The notes beneath the pieces are model-generated. The model did no database searches and had not been told where the DNA came from. It was given only the letters and a program-made list of their open reading frames with translations. Source: Devosia oryzisoli (GTDB lineage: Bacteria; Pseudomonadota; Alphaproteobacteria; Rhizobiales; Devosiaceae). Taken from it: a stretch of DNA of 64,000 bases. Positions 51,745-60,195 of this stretch are shown in pieces. The DNA lies in the NCBI RefSeq assembly GCF_014837245.1, contig NZ_JACYFU010000003.1, positions 1 through 64,000 on the forward strand. Reading direction: 5' to 3'. The translations under genes and the position numbers were made by a program. Position 1 is the stretch's first letter; the number at the start of each line of letters is the position of its first letter.

Positions 51745-52051
51745 GCAAATGCACCAAGTCAACCGTCACAGCGGGCCATGAGCGGATCCGTATCCAGGCG
51801 TTCGCATTAAAGGCTCTCCTGGCCATAGCCGAAACGCGGCTACAGGGTTAACGCGGTCTTCAGGGCTGCAGTCGAATCGACCTGCCAATGAGATGGAGGC
51901 GGCACAGCTGTCCCGTTATCCCTAGGCAGGGTCTCCGCTTTTGGGCAGAAACAACGAGGGCCTCGAAAGCAGGAATGGGGTCGAGCTCTACCGCCTGGAC
52001 AGTTGCTGTAGTCGTTCCTCTTGCGGCCGCTTTGGCCAAAGGAGAACTGTC
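51745..52051. other. Divergent intergenic region
   Basis: About 300 bases between the LacI operon and the integrase. The proximal part contains the promoter of the LacI operon. No other feature is supported apart from the AGGAG before the integrase ATG. Confidence 0.35.
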
Positions 52052-52684
52052 ATGGGTATCTCACAGTATAACCCTGCTGCTGCAGGCAGACCTGCCTGGA
52101 ATGCCGACAGGCAGGTCGGCGCCAAGCGCGCCTTGAAGGTCAAGCAGATCTGGTCGATCCGCTTCTTTCTCGACCGCGAAGGCCGAATGCGAGATCGGGC
52201 GCTCTTCGATCTTGCGATCGACAGCAAGCTTCGAGGCTGCGACCTGGTGAAAATCAAGATCGGCACTCTGGTGGCAGGACCGACGATCCGCACTGGATCA
52301 ACGGTGGTCCAGCAAAAGACAGGACGACCGGTGCAGTTCGAGATAACCGCTGACACCAGGGCCAGCCTGCTCGCCTGGCTCGAACGACGCGGCGGTACAA
52401 TGGACGACTTCGTCTTCCCGAGCAGGATTGCTGTGAATGGTCACCTGAGCACCCGCCAGTACGCAAGACTTGACGACGAGTGGGTGACCGCCATCAGTCT
52501 GACGCCGGAGGAGTATGGCACTCATTCCCTGCGCCGAACCAAGGCGTCAATCATCTACAAGGCCGCGGGCAATCTGAGAGCTATTCTGATTCTGCTCGGG
52601 CATAGCAAGATCGAGAACACGGTTCGGTATCTGGGCGTGGATTTCGATGACGCTCTGTCGCTCTCAGAAGCTGCTGAAATGTAA
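52052..52684 (+). CDS. Short tyrosine recombinase/integrase
   Basis: The ATG at 52052 with AGGAG upstream gives 210 residues. Catalytic landmarks are the first arginine in DSKLRGCDLVKI, the H-x-L-R box in HSLRRTKAS, LGHSKIENTVRYLGV and the likely nucleophile tyrosine in VRYLG. No N-terminal core-binding domain is present, as in a group of small integrases frequent in Rhizobiales. It stands alone, without attachment repeats that I could see. It could be the relic of a mobile island or an active small recombinase. Confidence 0.75.
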   Translation: MGISQYNPAAAGRPAWNADRQVGAKRALKVKQIWSIRFFLDREGRMRDRALFDLAIDSKLRGCDLVKIKIGTLVAGPTIRTGSTVVQQKTGRPVQFEITADTRASLLAWLERRGGTMDDFVFPSRIAVNGHLSTRQYARLDDEWVTAISLTPEEYGTHSLRRTKASIIYKAAGNLRAILILLGHSKIENTVRYLGVDFDDALSLSEAAEM

Positions 52685-52849
52685 CCTAGGGCCACTTCGC
52701 GACGATACGCGTCCGTCGGCGAAGCGCCCCAAAACGGTCGTAGAGGCGAGGGCGGTGGCCTACCACAAGCGGAGCTTTCGATCAGTTCTTGACGGTTTGA
52801 TCCCAAGCGCTGCCATAATGAGCGGCCGGGCGATCCCGCCCGGGCGAAC

Positions 52850-53512
52850 ATGCTGGTTGCATTGATGAGCGGCAAGGCGCTCACCGCTACGGAACTGGCC
52901 GCCGAGGCCGGGATTATGGCGCAGACGGCAAGTGCACACCTGGCCCGACTGCATGGGGGCGGACTGCTGCTTGCGCGCAAGCAGGGGCGTCACAAGTATT
53001 TCGCGCTTGCGTCGACCGATGTGGCGGGCGTTCTGGAAGCCTTGATGGGTCTCGCGGCTGATGCCGGGCACCTTCGCAGCCGCACCGGCCCAAAGGACAA
53101 GGCGTTACGACAGGCCCGCATCTGCTACAATCATCTGGCCGGCGACATGAGCGTCCAGATGTTCGACAGCCTTATTGCCCAAAATTTTCTCGATCCCAGC
53201 GGTGGCCGATTGCAGCTAACCGAACCGGGCCGGGACTTTGCCGCCAAGTTGGGCGTTGACATCGACAAACTCGCCGCCGGCCGCTCGGAACTCTGTCGGG
53301 AGTGTCTGGATTGGAGCAAACGCCGCTCGCATCTGGCGGGCAGCTTGGGGCGAGCGATGCTCGCACGTTTTGTCGAGCTAGGTTGGGCGCGTTTGGATAG
53401 ATCGACCCGCATCGTCACCTTTACGACGACCGGCTCGCGTCAATTCGGTTCGATGTTCGAAAAGCGAACCGCTGCAGAGAACTGCAATAGTCCCCTGCAA
53501 GTAGAGCCATAA
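52850..53512 (+). CDS. ArsR-like winged-helix regulator (5' end probably shifted)
   Basis: The 220-residue frame begins at ATG 52850 with LVALMSGKALTATELAAEAGIMAQTASAHLARLHGGGLLLARKQGRHKYFAL, the winged helix of ArsR-type regulators. It continues into an effector-like region with CYNHLAGDMSVQMFDSL and paired cysteines (ELCRECLDW). The usual GDPARANML block precedes the ATG in frame but has no start codon. The residues expected before it (IPSAAIMSG) lie in another frame just upstream, around 52800-52830. One indel has therefore probably detached the true N-terminus. The binding site and ligand are unknown. Confidence 0.7.
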   Translation: MLVALMSGKALTATELAAEAGIMAQTASAHLARLHGGGLLLARKQGRHKYFALASTDVAGVLEALMGLAADAGHLRSRTGPKDKALRQARICYNHLAGDMSVQMFDSLIAQNFLDPSGGRLQLTEPGRDFAAKLGVDIDKLAAGRSELCRECLDWSKRRSHLAGSLGRAMLARFVELGWARLDRSTRIVTFTTTGSRQFGSMFEKRTAAENCNSPLQVEP

Positions 53513-53678
53513 CGCCGTCGCACAAGTCGCGAGACCTGACAGCTTCAGCTTTCTCGGCGGGCACAATGGGGCGGAATGCCGACGGTCTGCTTGAAAATGA
53601 AGATCAGCGAGAGTCGGACCTAAGCGCTTATGCCGTGTCATTTGGCTCTAGGCGCGCCCACCGTCGAGGAGGTCCGGG

Positions 53679-54020
53679 GTGTCGGCACAGCTGGTGACAG
53701 AGGACTTGGATGCCTCATGTTCTCGTGATCACAAGATTTGCTTGTATCGCTTTTTGCAGGAGGGGCTAACCAACGTCTGGAACCACGGCGCTCCGGAGGC
53801 GACCTTCGTGTCCGTCGAGTTGAGGGAGCACAATCTGTTCGTTATCATACGAGATCGCATGGCTCTCGCAGACAAAGCGAGACGCGCTCGTCGCGGATTG
53901 GGCGTGACGGCGCTCAAAGTGAGGGCCGAGAGCCTAGGCGGCAGCGTGTCGCTGGTCATTTCGGATCACGTCGCCGAATTACGGCTGGTCCTCCCGCTGC
54001 AGGAGACAGTTGGTGCGTAG
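53679..54020 (+). CDS. Stand-alone histidine-kinase ATPase domain
   Basis: A GTG start with AGGAGG seven bases upstream gives 113 residues. They correspond to the ATPase part of NarX/DesK-like histidine kinases: N box YRFLQEGLTNVWNHG and G2 box RRGLGVTALKVRAESLGGSVSL. The usual DxGxG of the G1 box is replaced (IIRDRMALAD), so ATP binding is doubtful. No dimerisation or sensor region is present. The stop overlaps the response-regulator start, so the two are produced together. It is either a truncated kinase or an anti-activator-like regulator. Confidence 0.6.
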   Translation: MSAQLVTEDLDASCSRDHKICLYRFLQEGLTNVWNHGAPEATFVSVELREHNLFVIIRDRMALADKARRARRGLGVTALKVRAESLGGSVSLVISDHVAELRLVLPLQETVGA

Positions 54021-54669
54021 CTCTGCGAGGATAGTTATCGACGACCACCCGGTGCTCCGCGCCGGGCTAGTCCAATTGCTCCGCGTCGAGCTTAGCTTCG
54101 ATATTGTGGCAGAAGGGGGCTCTGTCAGGGAGGCCGTCGATTTAGCGCGGAAGCTTCAGCCTGATTTGCTGCTACTTGATCTCAGCATGGAGCAGAGCGG
54201 GCTTGAGGCCATCGGACAGATCGTTGAGGTCGCAGGCAAAACGAAGATCATTATCGTAACCGCTTCGGATGCCGCTTATGATGTACAGACGGCACTCGAC
54301 CGGGGGGTCTCTGGCTATCTGCTCAAGGGCTCGACCGGCGCTGAGATCCTCGATGCCGTCGCCCTTGTTTCCGAGGGCAAGGACTTTGTGTCGCCACGCG
54401 CGATGAGCAGGGCGATCATGGCGGCAAGAGACGGCGCCGCTGGTCCTCATTCCCGACTATCCAGCCTGTCACCGCGTGAACGGACTGTTCTGGAAATGAT
54501 GGCGTCTGGACTGAGCAACCGGGACATCGGGACCAAGCTCGGTATCGCCGAGAAGTCCGTCAAGTTCCATGTAACCAACATCTTTTCAAAGGTTGGAGTT
54601 CGAAATCGTGTGGAGGCCGTGCTGGCCTACAACGGCACCATCGCCGCAAGCGGCGCTCCACACCAATGA
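54010..54669 (+). CDS. LuxR-family response regulator
   Basis: The 219-residue product has a receiver domain (IVIDDHPVLRAGL, phosphoacceptor Asp in LLLLDLSME, IVTASDA, KGSTGAEILDA) and a LuxR-type helix-turn-helix (LSPRERTVLEMMASGLSNRDIGTKLGIAEKSVKFHVTNIFSKVGVRNRVEAV). The frame opens at a TTG followed by GTG. It overlaps the ATPase gene by 11 bases. Its phosphodonor may be the ATPase-domain protein or a kinase elsewhere. Target genes are not apparent. Confidence 0.85.
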   Translation: MVRSSARIVIDDHPVLRAGLVQLLRVELSFDIVAEGGSVREAVDLARKLQPDLLLLDLSMEQSGLEAIGQIVEVAGKTKIIIVTASDAAYDVQTALDRGVSGYLLKGSTGAEILDAVALVSEGKDFVSPRAMSRAIMAARDGAAGPHSRLSSLSPRERTVLEMMASGLSNRDIGTKLGIAEKSVKFHVTNIFSKVGVRNRVEAVLAYNGTIAASGAPHQ

Positions 54670-54683
54670 AGGGCGGCGGCAAT

Positions 54684-55922
54684 CTAGCCGCTGGACCCGA
54701 CCATCAATGGTTTCTTGTCGATTGCCTTCTTCATGAGGACCCCGGTATCGGGTCCGAACATGGAGTAGATTGGCAGGAGACTGGCACCGAGTGCCGAAGC
54801 CCTCGACCCCAATGAACCAACCAGGATGTGAGGCGCTACCAGACCGGCTGGCATGGTTTCGATGAAACGCGCTCGGACACGACCGACCGTGTCCTCCAGG
54901 AGATGACGCGGCAGGAGCCCGTCGATGATGACCGCTTCTACGTCCACGACCGCGACCGCCCCCGTTATCGCTTGGGACAGCGCGTCGGCACAGTCGTCCT
55001 GCCACTCGCTGACGAACCGAGCAGCCCCATCCGGCATCGGGTCCAATTCCTTGACCCGTTTGATCGCGACACCATTGTGAACGAGATGATTGAGGAGCGT
55101 ATAGATCGAAGCACGATGCAACAGAATGTCGAACCTGGCCTTTGGCTTGGCCACCGAAGACAACATCGAGGGCGTGACCGGGAAAGGCCCAAATGCGGCT
55201 GTGTTGCCGTGCGGTCCTGTCTGAAGGGTACCGTCAAGAACCAGGCCTGCGCCAACGAACGTATTCAGGGAGATGTGGAGGAAGTCCTGGTATTTGGACC
55301 CCGCCCCTTGGACCAACTCAGCGATTGCTGCCGCAGACGCGTCGTTCTCGACGAGCACCGGGAGCCCCCCGGTATCGAAGAAGCTGGATGCCAGATCCAC
55401 CGATCGCCACGCCTCACGCACCTCGGCAGGGAAGCCCAGTTCGTCGTCCCAGACACCGATGAAGTAAGGGGCTGATATCCCCACTCCAATGACCTTTGCC
55501 GCCTCTGCGGGGCCCAATTGCGCCTTGAACCTCGAGATCATCCGGTTGCCAGCCTTCCGGACGTTCCCTGCATCGGGATGGTCGTACTCGTGGCTTTCGA
55601 AGCCTCGTGTTGCCCCGGTAAAGTCCGTCAGAATTGCGTCCAATGACCGTCGCCCAATGTGCACGCCTACGGAGTACGCCCCGTCGGGCGCCAGTTCGTA
55701 CATCGACGAGGGCTGGCCTTTGCGGCCGAAGCGCTTGCCGGTTTCCCTGACATAGCCGCCGGAGATCAGAGCCTCGACGATCGCAGCCACGGCGGGGGGC
55801 GTCAGGTGGGCGTACTGCCCGATCTCGGCCTTCGAGACCTGGCCGAAGCGCCTGATCGCGTCGAGGATCACGCGCTCATTGTAGTGCCGTAGTTGAACCG
55901 AATTGCTGCCCTTGCCCGCCAT
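54684..55922 (-). CDS. ROK-family transcriptional regulator
   Basis: The ATG at 55922 follows GGAG and gives 413 residues. A winged helix near residues 10-65 (SVQLRHYNERVILDAIRRFGQVSKAEIGQYAHLTPPAVAAIVEALISGGYV) precedes a ROK sugar-kinase-like domain (VIGVGISAPYFIG, then VLVENDASAAAIAELVQGAG). The CXCGXXGC zinc motif of typical ROK repressors is not visible. It lies at the end of the second sugar operon and probably senses its sugar or sugar phosphate. Confidence 0.85.
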   Translation of the reverse strand: MAGKGSNSVQLRHYNERVILDAIRRFGQVSKAEIGQYAHLTPPAVAAIVEALISGGYVRETGKRFGRKGQPSSMYELAPDGAYSVGVHIGRRSLDAILTDFTGATRGFESHEYDHPDAGNVRKAGNRMISRFKAQLGPAEAAKVIGVGISAPYFIGVWDDELGFPAEVREAWRSVDLASSFFDTGGLPVLVENDASAAAIAELVQGAGSKYQDFLHISLNTFVGAGLVLDGTLQTGPHGNTAAFGPFPVTPSMLSSVAKPKARFDILLHRASIYTLLNHLVHNGVAIKRVKELDPMPDGAARFVSEWQDDCADALSQAITGAVAVVDVEAVIIDGLLPRHLLEDTVGRVRARFIETMPAGLVAPHILVGSLGSRASALGASLLPIYSMFGPDTGVLMKKAIDKKPLMVGSSG

Positions 55923-56022
55923 GCCCACTCCGATTTCACGAAAAGCACACTGCTTTACCAAAGCGGCTTCACTACCATTACGCCAGCGAGAGCGAAACGA
56001 CCGCTTAGGCGCAAGGCGGCCA

Positions 56023-56676
56023 TCACAGGATGCTTTGACCCGTCGCTTTCCAGTCCTTCAGGAAACCTTGGATTCCCGCATCGGTGAGTGGGTGACACGC
56101 CAATTTTCGGATCAAGTCGGCTGGCATGGTGGCGACGTCGGCGCCGACCAGTGCAACCTCGGTCAGATGGTTGGGTGTCCGCACGGAGGCGGCCAGGATC
56201 TGCGTCCCGAATCCGTAGTTGTCATAGATGGTGCGGGTCTGTTGGATCAATTGCACCCCATCGAGATTGATGTCGTCGAGACGACCGACGAAAGGCGAGA
56301 TGTATGTCGCACCTGCTTTCGCAGCCAGCAGGGCTTGATTAGCAGAAAAGCAGAGCGTGACGTTGGTCTTGATCCCAACGGACTGAAAATACTTTGTCGC
56401 CTTGAGCCCGGCGAGCGTCAGCGGCAGCTTCACCACAACGTTAGCAGCGATTTCGGCAAGCCGTTGGCCCTCCTCAACCATCCCATCGAACTCAAGGGCG
56501 GCGACTTCGGCCGAGACGGGCCCTGCGACGATCCCCGCGATCTCTCGGATCACTTGCAGGAAGTTGCGACCTGATTTCGCCACGAGCGAAGGGTTAGTGG
56601 TAACCCCATCCACCAAGCCGAGCTCGTGCAACTCCGCAATCGCAGTGGTGTCCGCGGTGTCGGCAAAAAACTTCAT
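56023..56676 (-). CDS. fsa: Fructose-6-phosphate aldolase/transaldolase-like protein
   Basis: A 217-residue protein, exactly the FSA size. Motifs are [23 protein letters not shown] (26-37), the Schiff-base lysine in VVVKLPLT (Lys83) and the closing RIAHPL-type segment [13 protein letters not shown]. It would cleave or form a ketose phosphate with glyceraldehyde phosphate or a related aldehyde. It overlaps the kinase gene (ATGA), so the kinase's product is the natural substrate. Confidence 0.85.
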   Translation of the reverse strand: MKFFADTADTTAIAELHELGLVDGVTTNPSLVAKSGRNFLQVIREIAGIVAGPVSAEVAALEFDGMVEEGQRLAEIAANVVVKLPLTLAGLKATKYFQSVGIKTNVTLCFSANQALLAAKAGATYISPFVGRLDDINLDGVQLIQQTRTIYDNYGFGTQILAASVRTPNHLTEVALVGADVATMPADLIRKLACHPLTDAGIQGFLKDWKATGQSIL

Positions 56677-57344
56677 GGTTGAAACTCTCCTTGGTAGGAC
56701 GCGCGCGGCATGGTCTCGCTGTTCTGATGGATAACCAAATGACCCGGCTCGCTGCCCCTAAGCACTGTGGCGGCATTCGGCAGGTCGTTCGAAGCCACCC
56801 AATGTCGGGCTTGGTCGATCGATTGCCCCAGGTCTGTCCAACGTCGAATGAGCCGACGCTCCAACTCCTCCATTGATGTGCTGACGAATACTATGAAATC
56901 GAAGTGCGGCCGAAGCGCAGACCACGGACCGTGCTTCAGGGCCAGGTAGTTGCCCTCCACGATCACGAACTTGGCTTTAGGCGTGATGATCTCGGCACCG
57001 GCGCGGGCAACGTCCATGGCGCGGTCGAACATCGGAACGATGACGTCTTGCCCGCAACGTAAACGCTTCAAGGTGGTGTCCAGCCCGTCGACATCGAACG
57101 TATCGGGCGCACCTTTGCGGTCCCGCATGCCCATTCTGTCGAGGAGCACGTTGTCGAAGTGATAGCCATCAGCCTGCAATACGATGGCACCTTCCAACTC
57201 CTGAGCGAGTTGGGTCGATAGCGTTGACTTCCCCACGCCCGGAGGACCAGCTATCGCAACGATGTATCTGTCGGCCGCTTCAGCCTGCGCCTGAAGTTGG
57301 GCTGCCAGCGTCTTTGCCTGGTTCATGGATGTCGTGTCGATCAT
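56673..57344 (-). CDS. P-loop sugar/nucleoside kinase-like protein
   Basis: The ATG at 57344 gives 223 residues with Walker [26 protein letters not shown] and [15 protein letters not shown], the latter as in uridine-kinase-like proteins. It resembles the FrcK-type kinases found in rhizobial fructose transport operons. It probably phosphorylates a ketose taken up by the ABC system, ahead of the aldolase encoded immediately downstream. It overlaps both neighbours by ATGA. Confidence 0.8.
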   Translation of the reverse strand: MIDTTSMNQAKTLAAQLQAQAEAADRYIVAIAGPPGVGKSTLSTQLAQELEGAIVLQADGYHFDNVLLDRMGMRDRKGAPDTFDVDGLDTTLKRLRCGQDVIVPMFDRAMDVARAGAEIITPKAKFVIVEGNYLALKHGPWSALRPHFDFIVFVSTSMEELERRLIRRWTDLGQSIDQARHWVASNDLPNAATVLRGSEPGHLVIHQNSETMPRASYQGEFQP

Positions 57345-58114
57345 TTGCTTGTCTCTCGTCCGCCGGCGAGCCATTCCAGGATGTTGACGACGAGCGGAGC
57401 ATACCCCGCCCAAGCCATGAATTCCTCGGTGAGCCAATGGGGGCCGATGTCGCTCGTCCAAGCTGCCGAACGACCCAGGCCGAACTCACCCACCGCTAGT
57501 AGTGGCAGACACCTGCCGCGATGTGAGCAGGAGGCCAAAAGCTCGCTCTGAGGCCGCCCTCGGAAATTGACCCGGTTCAGACCGAGGATCGGCGGCATCG
57601 GACCTTCGATGCCGCGCCAGATTGCATGATCAGGCGCTTCCACTAAGGCCTGCAGCCCTTCCGGCACCTCCACCCCGTCCGGACCAGCCTCGCAAAGGAC
57701 CGGAAGAGCGTCTTCCACGTCCGTGTCATGAAAACCCGCGGTGCCGAACATGCCTTGGAAGCCCATATAGCCCCCGGCCACCAGCAGACCGCCGCCGGCG
57801 CGCACGAAGTCCTTTATGACGGTCAACCGGTTGGGTCCTACCCTTCCCCGACGGGTGTCAGGACCGACCAGCAACGTCAGGGCACCCACGTCGGAGATGA
57901 CTACAACGTCGTACAGAGCCAGATCGGCGACGGTTTGAGGGAAGTCGTCGGAGCACCGTTCGCTGCCAATATGATCAATTTCAATTCCACCGGTTCGGGC
58001 GGCGGCGATGAACGCCTTCGCTCCACTGCTCCATCCAGCTTGGGTCAGAACTTGGGATCCTACCGCCACCGTGGTAACGCTGGCGAAGGTCTCGCCGGCG
58101 AGCAACGCCTTCAT
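57341..58114 (-). CDS. ThuA/amidotransferase-like cytoplasmic protein
   Basis: A 257-residue protein resembling the glutamine-amidotransferase-like group of ThuA-type proteins (KALLAGETFASVTTVAVG, then VVISDVGALTLLV, then GGGLLVAGGYMGFQGM). The nucleophile cysteine of true amidotransferases is not evident, so a binding or modified catalytic role is likely. It lies between the transport and kinase genes. ThuA-like proteins accompany sugar-oxidation operons in rhizobia, but the exact role here is open. Confidence 0.7.
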   Translation of the reverse strand: MKALLAGETFASVTTVAVGSQVLTQAGWSSGAKAFIAAARTGGIEIDHIGSERCSDDFPQTVADLALYDVVVISDVGALTLLVGPDTRRGRVGPNRLTVIKDFVRAGGGLLVAGGYMGFQGMFGTAGFHDTDVEDALPVLCEAGPDGVEVPEGLQALVEAPDHAIWRGIEGPMPPILGLNRVNFRGRPQSELLASCSHRGRCLPLLAVGEFGLGRSAAWTSDIGPHWLTEEFMAWAGYAPLVVNILEWLAGGRETSK

Positions 58115-58134
58115 TCCCGCAACTCCAAGTAGGG

Positions 58135-58158
58135 AGTACCGGGCGTTAGCCCGGTACT
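58135..58158 (-). terminator. Hairpin after the binding-protein gene
   Basis: Ten paired bases, AGTACCGGGC and GCCCGGTACT, with a four-base loop, lie 10 bases after the stop of the binding-protein gene. No T run follows. It most likely stabilises the binding-protein mRNA or attenuates transcription into the downstream catabolic genes. Confidence 0.6.
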
Positions 58159-58167
58159 CTGATCAAG

Positions 58168-59169
58168 TCAGAACTTGAACTCGGACAGGTTCTCGGGGGT
58201 GACGATCTGGGCTGGCCCGAGGATGAGTTCACCGCCGGCCCCGATCGTGTATTCGCCCAGCCGGCCTGCGGTGAAAGTATCGCCTTCCGCGCCAGTGATC
58301 GTGCACTGGGCGAGCGCTTGGGCCGTCTGATAGGTGAGGTAACCGAGGTCGGCGACGTTCCACCAGATGTCCTGGGCAACACCATCCGTGATGTACTTCG
58401 AGATCAGGGTGGCTGGCGCAAGCCCGGTGAGTTTGACCTGCCCGATGAGGCCGGCTTCCTCAAGTGCCCGTGCGGCGGCCGGCAGCCCGATCCCCGCAGG
58501 CACGATGATGGCCTTCAGGTCCGGGAATGCCTGCACCAGGGCTAGAGCCTGCTGCTGGTTGATCTGTTCGCTCTCCTCGCCATAGGCGACCTGGACCAAC
58601 TCCATCTTGGCAAACTTCGGTTCCGCGGCCATCTTGGCCTTCATGAAATCGATCCATGCATTCTGGTTCGTCGCGGTCGGCGTGGACGAGAGGATAGCGA
58701 ACTGGCCCTCGCCACCGATCAGATCGAAGGCACTTTCGAGCATCATTTCCGCGAGGCTGTCGCCCTTGGCCTGATTCACGAAGACGGAACGAGCGTCGGC
58801 GGCGACGTCGGAGTCGTAGGAGATCACCTTGACGCCCTGCCCGATGGCGCGCTTGAGCGCGGGCGCAACAGCATTGGCATCATTGGCCGAAATGGCAATC
58901 ACGCCGACCTGCTGGGTCACCAGACTGTTGATGAACTCGATCTGAGCTTCCGCCGTCGCTTGCGAAGGAGCGACCTGGATGAGCTTGCCGCCGATCTCCG
59001 CCGCTGCTTCCTCGGCGCCTTGCTGGGCGACCTTGAAGTAGGGATCGGTGTCCAGCTTCGGCAGGAAGCCGACGGTCACCGGGCCGCTGGCGCACTCCTG
59101 CGCCAAGGCCAAAGAGCTCGACGTCATGAGCAAAGCAGTGGCCAAGAGGGCAACTTGTTTGACTTTCAT
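58168..59169 (-). CDS. Sugar-binding protein (RhaS/LsrB-like, type I)
   Basis: A 333-residue periplasmic protein with a signal peptide (residues 1-23, cleavage after LALA). The mature part begins VTVGFLPKLDTDPYF and includes IAISANDANAVAPALKRA and VISYDSDVAADARSVFVNQ, blocks that resemble RhaS-type rhamnose and autoinducer-2 binding proteins. Two cysteines (one near the mature N-terminus, one in ALAQCTITGA) may form a disulfide. It serves the permeases encoded upstream. Confidence 0.85.
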   Translation of the reverse strand: MKVKQVALLATALLMTSSSLALAQECASGPVTVGFLPKLDTDPYFKVAQQGAEEAAAEIGGKLIQVAPSQATAEAQIEFINSLVTQQVGVIAISANDANAVAPALKRAIGQGVKVISYDSDVAADARSVFVNQAKGDSLAEMMLESAFDLIGGEGQFAILSSTPTATNQNAWIDFMKAKMAAEPKFAKMELVQVAYGEESEQINQQQALALVQAFPDLKAIIVPAGIGLPAAARALEEAGLIGQVKLTGLAPATLISKYITDGVAQDIWWNVADLGYLTYQTAQALAQCTITGAEGDTFTAGRLGEYTIGAGGELILGPAQIVTPENLSEFKF

Positions 59170-59205
59170 TCTTTTCCTCCGTTTCGAGTTTGTAAGGGAA
59201 CTCGA

Positions 59206-60195
59206 TTACCCTTGGGTCACGCGCAGTGCGCGAGATCGGTTGAACCGCTCCGATGCCGAACGCCAAGCGTTCCCGACGATCAGCGAGCCGATGAGCAGCA
59301 GCCCCACAACCATCCCCTGAGCGTCACCGCCTACCTGGTTGAGCGCGAGAATGTTGCGAATGAGGGAGATAAGGACGAGCGCTAGCATAGCCCCGGTGAG
59401 CTTGCCCTTGCCCCCGAAGACGCTGATCCCGCCCAGCAGGACAACGGTGATGACGTCCAGCTCCATGCCCAGCGCGTTGTTCGCTCGGGCGTTTGAGAGC
59501 CGGGCGGTGTAGACGATGCCGGCGATGGCTGCGACCGCTCCTGACAGCACGAACAAGCGCTGCACCAGCCGGGCCGTGTCTATCCCCGAGTACCGCGCAA
59601 CGTCCGGACTGCCGCCGACAGCATAGATGCGCTTTCCGGCCGGCATGCGCTGGAGGACAATCACGAAGATCGGTGCCAGAACCAGGAATGGGACGATCGT
59701 GAGGGGTATCTTGGTACCTGGGACATAGCCGATGCCAAACTCGACCACCTCAGGCGGCAAGACGTTGATCGAACCCGTGCCAAGCAGCACGTACCCGACG
59801 CCACGGTAGAGCGCCATGGTGCCAAGGGTTACCACCAAGGACTGAAGTCCGAGCCGGCTCACGAGCACCCCGTTGATCAGTCCCATGCCGCTGCCCGCCA
59901 GGATGGTCACGAGCACGGCTGCCGGGGTGGGCATGCCAACCTGCAGCGACAGGCCAAAGACCACCGACGCCAACGCCAGCATGGATGCGATCGAGAGGTC
60001 GATCTCGCGGACGATGATCAGCAGCGCCATCGGAAGAAGGAGGAGCGCCTTCTCCGCGGCGCTCGCTGCCAGCTGGGACAGATTGAAAGGGGAGGCGAAG
60101 TTCGGGATGAGGAGTGCCGCTGCTGCGAAGCAGACCAGGCATGCAAGTGCAAGCAGGACATCCCAAAGATCGAGCGACTTCATGATGCGCTTCAT
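59206..60195 (-). CDS. Sugar ABC transporter permease (RbsC type)
   Basis: A 329-residue permease starting at the ATG at 60195, which overlaps the fusion gene stop. About nine or ten helices are present, with the RbsC-family ISLASMLALASVVFG-like region (IDLSIASMLALASV) and the loop MPAGKRIYAVGGSPDVARYSGID that contacts the ATPase. It probably forms a heterodimer with the permease half of the fusion protein. Confidence 0.9.
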   Translation of the reverse strand: MKRIMKSLDLWDVLLALACLVCFAAAALLIPNFASPFNLSQLAASAAEKALLLLPMALLIIVREIDLSIASMLALASVVFGLSLQVGMPTPAAVLVTILAGSGMGLINGVLVSRLGLQSLVVTLGTMALYRGVGYVLLGTGSINVLPPEVVEFGIGYVPGTKIPLTIVPFLVLAPIFVIVLQRMPAGKRIYAVGGSPDVARYSGIDTARLVQRLFVLSGAVAAIAGIVYTARLSNARANNALGMELDVITVVLLGGISVFGGKGKLTGAMLALVLISLIRNILALNQVGGDAQGMVVGLLLIGSLIVGNAWRSASERFNRSRALRVTQG

